A program made the position numbers and the translations under genes. 8,971 bases of DNA. Origin: Caulobacterales bacterium RIFOXYB1_FULL_67_16. GTDB lineage: Bacteria > Pseudomonadota > Alphaproteobacteria > Caulobacterales > Caulobacteraceae. The stretch is from positions 8,248-17,218 of the forward strand of contig MGLN01000081.1 in NCBI GenBank assembly GCA_001796045.1, in the 5' to 3' direction. This document shows positions 1 to 5,793 of the stretch, piece by piece. Positions within the stretch are counted from its first letter, which is position 1; each line of letters opens with the position of its first letter. A model generated the notes under the pieces. That model was not told the origin of the DNA. It saw nothing but the letters and a program-made list of their open reading frames with translations, and ran no database searches.

Positions 1-746
1 CAAGCTTCGACCTCGCCTATGACCAGACCACGGCGGGCGGTCAGATGGGCGCCTCCCTGGGCGCACGCGACTTTGCCGGCGGCCAGGCCATCGTCGGTCT
101 CACCGGCGGCTACGTGGATTCCCGGCTGGCCTTCGACGACAGCGGGCTGAGAGCGGATATCGAAACCGTCAACGCCGGCGTCTATTCAGCCTGGCGTAGA
201 CTGGGCTTCTTCACCACCGCGTTGATCAAGGCGGATCGCCACCATCTCAAGCTCCGCAGCCCGGCCGCAGGTTTCGAGGCGGATGTGGATGGAACGAGCT
301 GGGGCGGACAGATGGAGGCCGGCTATCGCATCGCCCTGGAAGGCGGCGGTTTCGAACCTCTCGTCGGCCTCGACTATGTGCGAAGCGGCATGGACGATCT
401 CGAGGTTCTTGGACAGCGGGTCGTGTTCGATGATCGCGGCGGTTTCTCGGCGCGGGTGGGCGCCCAGGGCTTCATCCGCAAAGACCTGGCCGACAACCGC
501 GCCGTGATCATCTCCCTGGCCGTCGAGGCGGTTCAGGATCTCGACACCGACCAGACCGGACGCCTGGTCAGCGGCGGCCAGACCGATGCTGTCGCTCTGG
601 AAGGCCAGAAGACCTTCGCCCGAACGCGGTTTGTGGCCCAGTTCCAGACCGGGGGCGGCCTTCAGGCCTTTGTCCAGGGCGAGGGCCGCTTCGGCGAGAA
701 CCAGTTGGGCGGCGGCGTCCGCGCAGGCGCGCGCTACCGCTTCTGA
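1..746 (+). CDS. Autotransporter beta-barrel domain, C-terminal part (5' end outside window)
   Basis: The frame is open from the left edge (first whole codon at 3), so the Met codon at 45 is internal and the gene is cut by the window. About 247 residues are visible. They form an alternating pattern of amphipathic strands rich in Gly and aromatic residues, with repeated turns such as GYVDSRLAF, AGYRIALEGGG and EPLVGLDYV. The protein ends in ARYRF, the terminal aromatic residue expected of an outer-membrane barrel recognised by the BAM machinery. The length fits a whole autotransporter barrel of about 250-280 residues, which would thread and anchor a surface passenger. The passenger lies upstream and cannot be described, so its function is unknown. 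A strong terminator follows 80 bases after the stop. The barrel call is fairly sure; the exact type V subclass is inferred. Confidence 0.82.
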   Translation, partial: SFDLAYDQTTAGGQMGASLGARDFAGGQAIVGLTGGYVDSRLAFDDSGLRADIETVNAGVYSAWRRLGFFTTALIKADRHHLKLRSPAAGFEADVDGTSWGGQMEAGYRIALEGGGFEPLVGLDYVRSGMDDLEVLGQRVVFDDRGGFSARVGAQGFIRKDLADNRAVIISLAVEAVQDLDTDQTGRLVSGGQTDAVALEGQKTFARTRFVAQFQTGGGLQAFVQGEGRFGENQLGGGVRAGARYRF

Positions 747-825
747 ACCGTTCGACGCGGGCGCTCGTCGCCAGCGTCGTTCATTCCGCGCGTGTCACCC
801 GTCCCTGTCCGCGACGCGGGATGTA

Positions 826-858
826 GGCCGCCGCCGAAAGGCGGCGGCCATTTTTATT
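826..858 (+). terminator. Rho-independent terminator after the autotransporter gene
   Basis: A perfect 10-bp GC stem (826-835 pairs with 840-849) closes a GAAA tetraloop at 836-839. It is followed by a run of five T at 851-855. The T-run is on the plus-strand side only, so it should stop transcripts coming from the autotransporter gene. The T-run also supplies the TAA stop codon of the opposing ada-like gene (854-856, read on the minus strand). Confidence 0.92.
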
Positions 859-1336
859 GCATGAGAGGACGGCGCGCCGTGGACCAGGCAGGCGTAGAAG
901 GGCGATCTCGAACAGCGTCGAAGTAGCGGCCGGGAGTCAAGCCCGTCACCCGCTTGAACAGCCGATGAAAATGGGACGCGCTGATCCCGGCCGCCTGCGC
1001 CAGCGCATTCAAGGTCGGCGTTTGCCCCATGTCATGGACTTGGGCGCAGGCGGCTTCCACCAGGGCGCGTTGACGCTCGTAAAGGGCGGGCTCCTCCGGC
1101 CGGCATCGACGGCAAGGACGAAAGCCCGTTCGGCGCGCCTCCGCGAGCGTTTCGTGAAAACGGATGTGTTCGGGCCTCGCCTTTCGCGAGGGGCAGGTGG
1201 GCCGGCAGTACACGCCGGTCGTTACGACGGAATACCAGAAGACGCCCTCCGCGCTTGGATCTCGCCCATGAACCTGGGCGAGGCGACGCCCTCGCTGGGA
1301 GGACGAATGGACAGTGGATGTCTCAGGCGTGCACAT
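854..1336 (-). CDS. ada: Truncated Ada-type methylphosphotriester acceptor / AraC regulator
   Basis: Ada takes methyl groups from DNA phosphotriesters onto a zinc-bound Cys and then activates alkylation-repair genes. With the start at 1336 (160 aa) the four zinc cysteines are C44, C48, C75 and C78, with spacings of 4, 27 and 3 as in E. coli Ada C38/C42/C69/C72. They lie in GVYCRPTCPSRKAR and GFRPCRRCRPEE. Residues about 104-143 hold the first AraC helix-turn-helix (HFHRLFKRVTGLTPGRYFDAVR). Homology then stops near base 908, followed by about 17 unrelated residues. The second helix-turn-helix and the O6-methylguanine methyltransferase domain (PCHR active site) are missing; full Ada is about 350 aa. 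An ATG at 1390 would add 18 residues. I prefer 1336 because it has a GGAAG site five bases upstream and because 1390 overlaps a probable -10 element. It may be a decaying pseudogene or a minimal regulator. Confidence 0.75.
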   Translation of the reverse strand: MCTPETSTVHSSSQRGRRLAQVHGRDPSAEGVFWYSVVTTGVYCRPTCPSRKARPEHIRFHETLAEARRTGFRPCRRCRPEEPALYERQRALVEAACAQVHDMGQTPTLNALAQAAGISASHFHRLFKRVTGLTPGRYFDAVRDRPSTPAWSTARRPLMQ

Positions 1337-1388
1337 GGCGTCTTCCAGAATGGGCGTTTCCGAGAAGACGCCGCCGAGACGACGACGC

Positions 1389-1417
1389 ATTATGATCCAG
1401 GCGTGAGATTTCCGGCG
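1389..1417 (-). promoter_or_regulatory. Candidate activator-dependent promoter of the ada-like gene
   Basis: Read on the minus strand, CATAAT at 1394-1389 matches the sigma-70 -10 consensus in five of six bases. Seventeen bases upstream the -35 position (1417-1412) reads CGCCGG, which is a very poor match. A weak -35 behind a good -10 is typical of promoters that need an activator, as ada promoters do. Transcription would start near 1382, which would exclude the ATG at 1390 and favour the start at 1336. This is inference from motif matching only. Confidence 0.35.
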
Positions 1418-1440
1418 CTGATCAGGCGCGCATGATCAGC
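1417..1440. promoter_or_regulatory. 8-bp inverted repeat between the ada-like and MarR genes
   Basis: GCTGATCA at 1417-1424 is perfectly mirrored by TGATCAGC at 1433-1440 across an 8-base spacer. Measured from the suggested ada start near 1382, it covers roughly -35 to -58, where an activator would sit. It could instead form a hairpin after the marR-type gene (stop at 1474, minus strand), but no T-run follows on that strand, so an intrinsic terminator is unlikely. It does not resemble the E. coli Ada box. Confidence 0.4.
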
Positions 1441-1473
1441 ACCCGGATTAACAGGGCATAGCCCAACTCGCCC

Positions 1474-1941
1474 CTATCCGTGCGCCGCCTTACGCGACGC
1501 CAGACTTTCGTAGACGGCGTCCCGCAAGGACTTGAGGCGGGTGTTGAGATCGCCGAGTTCAGGCGCTGTCTGTCTTGAGGCGTCCACCAGCGCCTCGCCT
1601 AGACACCCGGCGCGTTCCTTGAGAGCTCGACCCTCATCGGTCAGGGTGACCACCACCTGGCGCTCGTTCGCAGGGTTGCGCGCCCGCCCGACAAGACCTG
1701 CGCTCTCGAGCCGTTTCAGCAGGGGCGTCATGGTGCTGGGTTCCAGCGCGAGTTCGTCCGCGATGTCGCCGACCGTCCGGCCGTCCTCGCGCCAAAGCAC
1801 GTTCATCACGAGATACTGCGGATAGGTGACGCCCAACGCGTCCAACAGGGGCTTGTACGCCCGCTGGATGGCCATGCCGGTCGAATAGACGGTGAAGCAG
1901 AGCTGGTCCTCCATGGGGACCGGACCTTTTGATTTGGACAT
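1474..1941 (-). CDS. MarR-family transcriptional regulator, OhrR-like redox sensor
   Basis: This is a 155-residue winged-helix repressor. From the ATG at 1941 the protein begins MSKSKGPVPMEDQLCFTVYS, which puts Cys15, Tyr19, Tyr29 and Tyr40 at the same positions as the reactive Cys15 and its tyrosine partners in Bacillus subtilis OhrR. A second cysteine, Cys113, could serve as the disulfide partner in a two-Cys mechanism. The DNA-binding part runs about 54-104: TVGDIADELALEPSTMTPLLKRLE is the recognition helix region and NPANERQVVVTLTDEG the wing. Longer starts at 1974 or 2007 would place the putative operator and -10 element inside the coding region, so 1941 is preferred; a weak AGGA lies about 12 bases upstream. 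It probably represses itself and the divergent hydrolase operon until oxidised. No ohr (OsmC-type peroxidase) gene is adjacent, so the symbol ohrR is withheld. Confidence 0.87.
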   Translation of the reverse strand: MSKSKGPVPMEDQLCFTVYSTGMAIQRAYKPLLDALGVTYPQYLVMNVLWREDGRTVGDIADELALEPSTMTPLLKRLESAGLVGRARNPANERQVVVTLTDEGRALKERAGCLGEALVDASRQTAPELGDLNTRLKSLRDAVYESLASRKAAHG

Positions 1942-1969
1942 TGGGTTTATTCGTTCCTGCGGATCAAAA

Positions 1970-1999
1970 ATCATATTGCGATAATTATTACGCTCGCAA
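1970..1999 (-). promoter_or_regulatory. marR-type gene promoter with operator in the spacer
   Basis: On the minus strand, TTGCGA (1999-1994) and TATGAT (1975-1970) form -35 and -10 elements separated by 18 bases. The -10 matches consensus in five of six positions. The whole spacer is filled by an AT-rich operator-like sequence (plus strand GCGATAATTATTACGC, 1978-1993) containing the palindrome ATAATTAT. A dimer bound there would block RNA polymerase, implying autorepression. Transcription would start near 1963, leaving a leader of about 20 bases. Confidence 0.6.
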
Positions 2000-2252
2000 G
2001 ATGTCACTGTCGAGGCGGGATCGACTGGACGAAGCCGTGGTGCGCCAAAGTCGGAACGGCCGGGCCGACGGGCGGGCTCAGGAAATCATCCTCGCGCCAC
2101 ATCAGAAGATCGTCGTGCGACTGGCGGAGGGCGGAGCGCCGCCCGCCGCAGGTCCCTCTCCTGCCCCTCCTCCGGACAGCAGGCGGCCCTCTTAAGGCCC
2201 ATTCCCAGGGAGGTTGATCCCCCGCCGGCGCGCACTCCGAGCTTGGCGCGAC
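2000..2252. other. Intergenic stretch with no supported gene
   Basis: Between the two divergent promoters this GC-rich stretch holds only short overlapping reading frames. None has a ribosome site or recognisable protein sequence. A 32-codon minus-strand frame (2004-2102) has reasonable codon use but no Shine-Dalgarno. I see no repeats or RNA structure of note here. Confidence 0.5.
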
Positions 2253-2280
2253 CGATATTTATCTATCGCGATAAATATCG
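2253..2280. promoter_or_regulatory. Upstream operator of the hydrolase operon
   Basis: A perfect 11-bp inverted repeat (CGATATTTATC 2253-2263, GATAAATATCG 2270-2280) surrounds a 6-base spacer. A second palindrome, TATCGCGATA, lies within it at 2264-2273. It shares the 12-mer CGCGATAAATAT with the downstream operator, offset by 52 bases, close to five helical turns. It ends just before the probable -35 element. It is most likely bound by the divergent MarR-type protein. Confidence 0.65.
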
Positions 2281-2282
2281 AC

Positions 2283-2311
2283 TTGACGGCCCCTACATCC
2301 CAATGCATTCT
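2283..2311 (+). promoter_or_regulatory. Probable promoter of the hydrolase operon
   Basis: TTGACG (2283-2288) matches the -35 consensus in five of six bases. After a 17-base spacer, CATTCT (2306-2311) is a weaker -10. Transcription would begin near 2318, directly at the downstream operator. Both flanks are occupied by related palindromes, as expected for a repressed promoter. Confidence 0.5.
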
Positions 2312-2319
2312 TTGTTTGC

Positions 2320-2336
2320 GCGATAAATATTATCGC
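2320..2336. promoter_or_regulatory. Downstream operator of the hydrolase operon
   Basis: GCGATAA and TTATCGC form perfect 7-bp inverted arms around ATA. The sequence differs from the element in the marR promoter (1978-1993) by one substitution and one single-base gap. This is strong internal evidence that one protein binds both. It covers the expected transcription start, so binding should block initiation. Confidence 0.7.
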
Positions 2337-2392
2337 ACTTATACGTTCTCTGGTTCTCTATCGCCATTCCAGCCTGCTCGAAGGAAACAACC

Positions 2393-3184
2393 ATGATCAA
2401 ACTGCCCAAAATCCTCCTCGCCGCTGTCGGCGCCGCCAGCATCGGCGGGGCCGCTCAGGCGGAAGCCAATCCGACGATTCCATCGGATCAGAGCGTGCGT
2501 AACATCGTCCTCGTCCACGGGGCCTTCGCCGACGGTTCCGGCTGGCGCGCTGTCTATGAAGACCTGACCGCTCGTGGCTACCGGGTGACCATCGTCCAAA
2601 ATCCCCTCACCTCGCTCGCCGACGACGTGGCCGCCACCCGCCGCGCCCTGGCGCGCCAGGACGGCGGAACCATTCTCGTCGGCCACTCCTGGGGCGGCGT
2701 GGTGATCACCGAGGCCGGGGTCGACGACAAGGTGAAGGGTCTGGTGTACGTCTCCGCCCTGACCGCCGATGTCGGCGAAACGGCCGGCGACCAGTACGAG
2801 GGCTTTGGCATCCCCTCGACCTTCGTGGTCGAAGAACAGGCCGACGGCTTCGGCTTCATCAGCGCCGACCGATTCAAGGAAGGATTTGCGGCCGACGTCG
2901 GCGATGCGGATGTCGCCTTCATGCGCGACTCCCAGGTGCCCATCGCCATGTCGTCTTTCGCCACACCTGTCACCCAGGCTGCCTGGAGGACCCGCCCGAG
3001 CTGGTTCATCGTCGCCACCGAGGACGCCGCCATCGCCCCGGCTATGCTGCGCCAGCAAGCGGAGAAGATCGGCGCCGTCAAGGTCGAGATTCGCGCCAGC
3101 CACGTGCCGATGATCTCGCAGCCGCACGCCGTCGCCGACGTCATCGATCAGGCCGCCCGTAGCGCCGGCCCGCAGGCGAACTGA
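2393..3184 (+). CDS. Exported alpha/beta hydrolase
   Basis: This 263-residue serine hydrolase starts with an export signal (positive MIKLPK, hydrophobic core, AQA cleavage site near residue 23), so the mature enzyme is probably periplasmic. The alpha/beta-hydrolase fold is shown by VHGAFADGSGW (41-51, oxyanion region), the nucleophile elbow GHSWGG with Ser99 (97-102), a probable acid at Asp211 (ATEDAAI) and the catalytic His237 (ASHVPM). The HGAF..GSGW/GHSWGG pattern is that of the broad esterase and hydroxynitrile-lyase-like group; the substrate cannot be predicted. The start is fixed by AAGGAAA at 2381-2387, six bases before ATG. It is the first gene of an operon with the haloperoxidase-like gene 59 bases downstream and is probably controlled by the divergent MarR-type repressor. 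Confidence 0.87.
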   Translation: MIKLPKILLAAVGAASIGGAAQAEANPTIPSDQSVRNIVLVHGAFADGSGWRAVYEDLTARGYRVTIVQNPLTSLADDVAATRRALARQDGGTILVGHSWGGVVITEAGVDDKVKGLVYVSALTADVGETAGDQYEGFGIPSTFVVEEQADGFGFISADRFKEGFAADVGDADVAFMRDSQVPIAMSSFATPVTQAAWRTRPSWFIVATEDAAIAPAMLRQQAEKIGAVKVEIRASHVPMISQPHAVADVIDQAARSAGPQAN

Positions 3185-3243
3185 TCCCTTCAGACTGACC
3201 GCAGCCGACTTCGCCTCTAACCATCCCCTCAAAGGACTTCGCC

Positions 3244-4074
3244 ATGACCTACCTGACCCTCTTCGACAACACCCGCCTGTTTTACAAGGACTGGGGGCCC
3301 AAGGACGCCCAGCCGATCGTCTTCCACCATGGCTGGCCGCTCAGCGCCGACGACTGGGACAACCAGATGCTGTTCTTCCTGGACAAGGGATTTCGCGTCA
3401 TCGCCCATGATCGCCGCGGCCACGGGCGATCGGACCAGACCGATACGGGCAACGACATGGACACTTACGCCGCGGACGTCGCGGAATTGGCCGAGGCGCT
3501 TGACCTGAAGAACGCCATCCATATCGGTCACTCCACCGGCGGGGGCGAGGTCATCCGCTACGTCGCCCGCAGCCGGCCTGGCCGAGTCGCCAAGGCCGTG
3601 CTGATCGGCGCCGTGCCGCCGATCATGCTGGCTACGGCGGCCTATCCCGGCGGCCTGCCGATGGCGGTGTTCGACGGGTTCCGTGACGCGCTCAAGCAGA
3701 ACCGCGCGCAGTTCTTCCTCGATGTGCCGTCGGGTCCCTTCTACGGCTTCAACCGAGAAGGGGCGGAGGTGAGCGAAGGCTTGATCCGCAATTGGTGGCG
3801 CCAAGGCATGGCGGGCGGGGCAAAGGCCCAGTACGACTGCATCACCGCCTTCTCCGAAACTGACTTCACCGAGGATCTGAAGGCCGTGTCCCTGCCGGTG
3901 CTTTTGCTGCATGGCGAGGATGATCAGGTCGTGCCGATCGAAGCCTCAGCGCACCAGGCCATCAAGCTGTTGTCGAACGGAACCCTGAAGACCTATCCCG
4001 GCCTGTCCCACGGGCTGTTCGCCACCCATCCAGAAGCTGTAAACGCCGACCTGCTGGCGTTCATTCAAGCATGA
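3244..4074 (+). CDS. Cofactor-free haloperoxidase / perhydrolase-type alpha/beta hydrolase
   Basis: This 276-residue cytoplasmic protein has no signal peptide and is full length for the non-heme chloroperoxidase/arylesterase family. These enzymes hydrolyse esters and can form or break peracids using hydrogen peroxide. Visible features are HHGWPLSADDW (28-38) with the oxyanion-associated Trp31, the AHDRRGHGRSD motif (54-64), the nucleophile elbow GHSTGGGE with Ser97, the catalytic Asp227 in HGEDDQVVP and His256 in LSHGLFATHP. The sequence of motifs matches Pseudomonas fluorescens esterase-type perhydrolases. AAAGGA at 3231-3236 lies seven bases before the ATG. It is the second gene of the operon with the exported hydrolase and is followed at once by a long hairpin. 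The family is certain; whether the physiological reaction is perhydrolysis, peracid breakdown or ester hydrolysis is not. Confidence 0.9.
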   Translation: MTYLTLFDNTRLFYKDWGPKDAQPIVFHHGWPLSADDWDNQMLFFLDKGFRVIAHDRRGHGRSDQTDTGNDMDTYAADVAELAEALDLKNAIHIGHSTGGGEVIRYVARSRPGRVAKAVLIGAVPPIMLATAAYPGGLPMAVFDGFRDALKQNRAQFFLDVPSGPFYGFNREGAEVSEGLIRNWWRQGMAGGAKAQYDCITAFSETDFTEDLKAVSLPVLLLHGEDDQVVPIEASAHQAIKLLSNGTLKTYPGLSHGLFATHPEAVNADLLAFIQA

Positions 4075-4080
4075 GGCAGC

Positions 4081-4130
4081 CGGCTGTTGAGTGCGGGACC
4101 TCGCCTCCTGCATTCAACAGCCGCCTTTCA
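4081..4130 (+). terminator. Long hairpin ending the hydrolase operon
   Basis: Bases 4081-4098 pair with 4106-4123 as an 18-bp stem containing two G-U wobbles and a 7-base loop (4099-4105). The outer 10 bp (CGGCTGTTGA/TCAACAGCCG) are perfect. It begins six bases after the haloperoxidase stop. Only a weak T-rich tail (CCTTTCA) follows, so termination may be partial or the hairpin may protect the 3' end. Confidence 0.6.
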
Positions 4131-4216
4131 TCCCAAGGTCGCAAGGGGCAAGACGGCACCGCGTCGACGGTCTCGCGACATGCGAACTTCACAATGAGCC
4201 GGTAGAGGGCCGGACG

Positions 4217-4756
4217 GTGGGGGCGCCGTTGGCATATGACCGCGATGACAGTCAGGCGTCAGAGGATTGGGCGCCGATCCGTGACTTCGTTCGACGCCTC
4301 GCGCGTCGGCGCTTGGGCCGTTCCGACCTGTCCGAGGACGTGGCCCAGGAGACGGTGCTGCGGCTCGTGCAATACGGCCGCAACGGCGTGCCGATCGACA
4401 ACCTTTACGGTCTGGCCCTTCGTATCGCGGAGAATCTCGTGAAAGAGCATTTCCGCCGTGAACACCGATGGGGTCAGGTGGAGCTGAGCGAAACCCTGGC
4501 CAGCGCAGAACCGGCGCCGGACCGGGTCATCGAAGGCCGAGAAGCCGTCGAGACCCTGAAGCGCGCCTTGGCGAAAATGCCCGCCTTGAGACGGGACATC
4601 ATCATCCGTCGTCGCGTTCAACACCAAAGCTGCGCAGCCATCGCGGCTGACCTTCGGCTCAGCGTCAAGGCGGTCGAGAAACATGTGACGCGTGGACTGC
4701 TCGACCTCAACGAGGCGTTCGGTCAGAACGGGCCGGGTCGGGGGAAGGTGAATTGA
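4217..4756 (+). CDS. ECF RNA polymerase sigma factor, FecI type
   Basis: This is a 179-residue sigma-70-family factor with regions 2 and 4 only. Region 2 spans about 22-86 (SEDVAQETVLRLVQYG, then NLYGLALRIAENLVKEHFRREHR). Region 4 spans about 108-168 (ALAKMPALRRDIIIRRRVQHQSCAAIAADLRLSVKAVEKHV), ending in the DNA-reading helix-turn-helix. It should direct RNA polymerase to a few promoters, chiefly that of the receptor downstream. The open frame runs back to a GTG at 4091, but that codon is inside the preceding hairpin. The GTG at 4217 has AGAGGG seven bases upstream and gives a normal N-terminus. A TTG at 4229 is an alternative. Its stop overlaps the FecR-type start, so the two are translationally coupled. 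Confidence 0.87.
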   Translation: MGAPLAYDRDDSQASEDWAPIRDFVRRLARRRLGRSDLSEDVAQETVLRLVQYGRNGVPIDNLYGLALRIAENLVKEHFRREHRWGQVELSETLASAEPAPDRVIEGREAVETLKRALAKMPALRRDIIIRRRVQHQSCAAIAADLRLSVKAVEKHVTRGLLDLNEAFGQNGPGRGKVN

Positions 4757-5688
4757 AGACGGATCGGAAACGGATCATGGCCGATGCGGCGGTCTGGGTG
4801 GACAGGATCAGCCGGCCTGACGCGAGCAGTGAGGAGGCGGCGGCCTTCGAGCGATGGATGGGAGAGAGCGAAACTCATCGGCGCGCCTTCGCCGACCTTG
4901 CGGCCCTGTGGCGATCCGACGCCTTGGCCGAGGCCGCAGGCGACGCGGCGAGGGCTGCGCCTCGACGCCGGGAGGGGGCGCCCCTCTGGCGCCTGGGCGT
5001 TCCCGCCGCCGTGGCGGCGGCCTGTGCGGCGACCGCGGTCCTGTTCACGCCCTGGATGGATCATCGGACGCTGGAGACCGCCCGGGCCGAGCAACGCGAG
5101 GTGCGACTGGCCGACGGCTCCCTCGTGCGGCTGAGCGGGGCTTCGCGCCTGGTGGTTCGGCAGAGCCCGGTGCGGCGCACCGCCGTTCTCGAGCAGGGCG
5201 AAGCCTTTTTCGACGTGCGACACGACGGCCGCGCCTTCGCGGTCTCCGCTGACGAGGGGGACGTCGAGGTGATGGGAACAGCCTTCAATATCGACCGGCT
5301 TTCGTCCGACCGCATCGAGGTCGCCCTCTATCGCGGCGCCGTTCAGGTCCGCGGCCGATCCAAGGAGACGATGGTTCTCAGGCCCGGCGAACGTGTGGTG
5401 CTGGAACGGGGAAGACTCCAACGCGGCGCCCCCTTAGGCGGAGACCGTCCGGATTGGATCGACGGATGGTTCGACACTCAGGACGCCAGCTTGGAGCAAC
5501 TCGTGGAGGAGCTGGATCGCTTCTCGGCCAAGCCCATCACCCTGGATTCTGCAGTGCGGCGTATGCGCATCAGCGGGCGGTTCCAGGTCAACGAGCCGCA
5601 GTCCGTTCTCGCCCTGATCCAAACCGCCTACGGCGTGCGCGTTTCCGAGGACAAGGACCGGATACGGATTGATCGTGGCGATTTGTAG
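4753..5688 (+). CDS. FecR-type transmembrane anti-sigma regulator
   Basis: This 311-residue inner-membrane protein holds the upstream sigma factor and releases or activates it on a signal from the receptor. The cytoplasmic N-terminal domain (about 9-55) has the WVDRIS...EEAAAFERWM...HRRAFADLAALW pattern typical of FecR. One membrane segment lies at about 80-99 (LGVPAAVAAACAATAVLF). The periplasmic FecR domain follows (about 108-200: REVRLADGSLVRLSGAS, EQGEAFFDVRHDGRAFAV, VEVMGTAFNI, ALYRGAVQVRG). A C-terminal STN-like domain is at about 238-308 (SLEQLVEELDRFSAKPITL...FQVNEPQSVLALIQTAYGVRV). The start is a TTG at 4753 sharing bases with the sigma stop, preceded by GGGGAAGG at 4741-4748. An ATG at 4777 would drop eight residues and is the main alternative. 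Confidence 0.88.
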   Translation: MKTDRKRIMADAAVWVDRISRPDASSEEAAAFERWMGESETHRRAFADLAALWRSDALAEAAGDAARAAPRRREGAPLWRLGVPAAVAAACAATAVLFTPWMDHRTLETARAEQREVRLADGSLVRLSGASRLVVRQSPVRRTAVLEQGEAFFDVRHDGRAFAVSADEGDVEVMGTAFNIDRLSSDRIEVALYRGAVQVRGRSKETMVLRPGERVVLERGRLQRGAPLGGDRPDWIDGWFDTQDASLEQLVEELDRFSAKPITLDSAVRRMRISGRFQVNEPQSVLALIQTAYGVRVSEDKDRIRIDRGDL

Positions 5689-5714
5689 CGAAACCGTCTC
5701 CAATATTTCACCTT

Positions 5715-5748
5715 GGAAAAGGTAGGGTTCTAATCCGGCCGGACATCT
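5715..5748 (+). promoter_or_regulatory. Possible ECF-type promoter of the receptor gene
   Basis: The 105-base gap before the receptor contains GGAAAAGG (5715-5722), reminiscent of the GGAA-type -35 elements used by ECF sigma factors, followed by TAGGGTTCTAATCC. I see no good sigma-70 -10 element and no terminator after the FecR-type gene, so read-through from the sigma operon is also possible. Low confidence. Confidence 0.22.
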
Positions 5749-5793
5749 CACCCGCAGGCCTTCGAGCCTATGCTTCCACGGGGGATATCCGAC

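Noticed and set aside
857..1435. 192-codon plus-strand open frame opposite the ada-like gene
   Set aside because: The minus strand encodes the four zinc cysteines and helix-turn-helix of Ada; the plus frame is Arg/Gly-rich and featureless.
1942..2007. Longer MarR-type starts at 1974 and 2007
   Set aside because: They would place the -10 element and operator-like sequence within the coding region and shift Cys15/Tyr29/Tyr40 out of the OhrR numbering.
2004..2102. 32-codon minus-strand frame (MWREDDFLSPP...) ending just before the marR -35 element, considered as a leader peptide
   Set aside because: Codon use is plausible but there is no Shine-Dalgarno site and no recognised similarity; too short to claim.
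2339..3232. 297-codon minus-strand open frame opposite the exported hydrolase
   Set aside because: It mirrors the hydrolase, has no ribosome site or recognisable domain, and its Gly/Asp/His-rich composition is that of an antisense reading of GC-rich coding DNA.
3229..3912. 227-codon minus-strand open frame opposite the haloperoxidase gene
   Set aside because: The plus-strand protein has a full catalytic triad and family length; the antisense frame shows no family features.
4091..4216. Longer sigma-factor N-terminus from GTG at 4091
   Set aside because: The GTG lies inside a stable hairpin without a ribosome site, and the extra 42 residues do not resemble sigma region 2; GTG at 4217 has AGAGGG at proper spacing.
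4723..5421. 232-codon minus-strand open frame opposite the FecR-type gene
   Set aside because: Antisense shadow; the plus strand encodes a clear FecR protein.
5770..5793. Receptor start at ATG 5770
   Set aside because: No ribosome site precedes it and it puts eight residues ahead of a normal signal peptide; ATG at 5794 has GGGGGA eight bases upstream.
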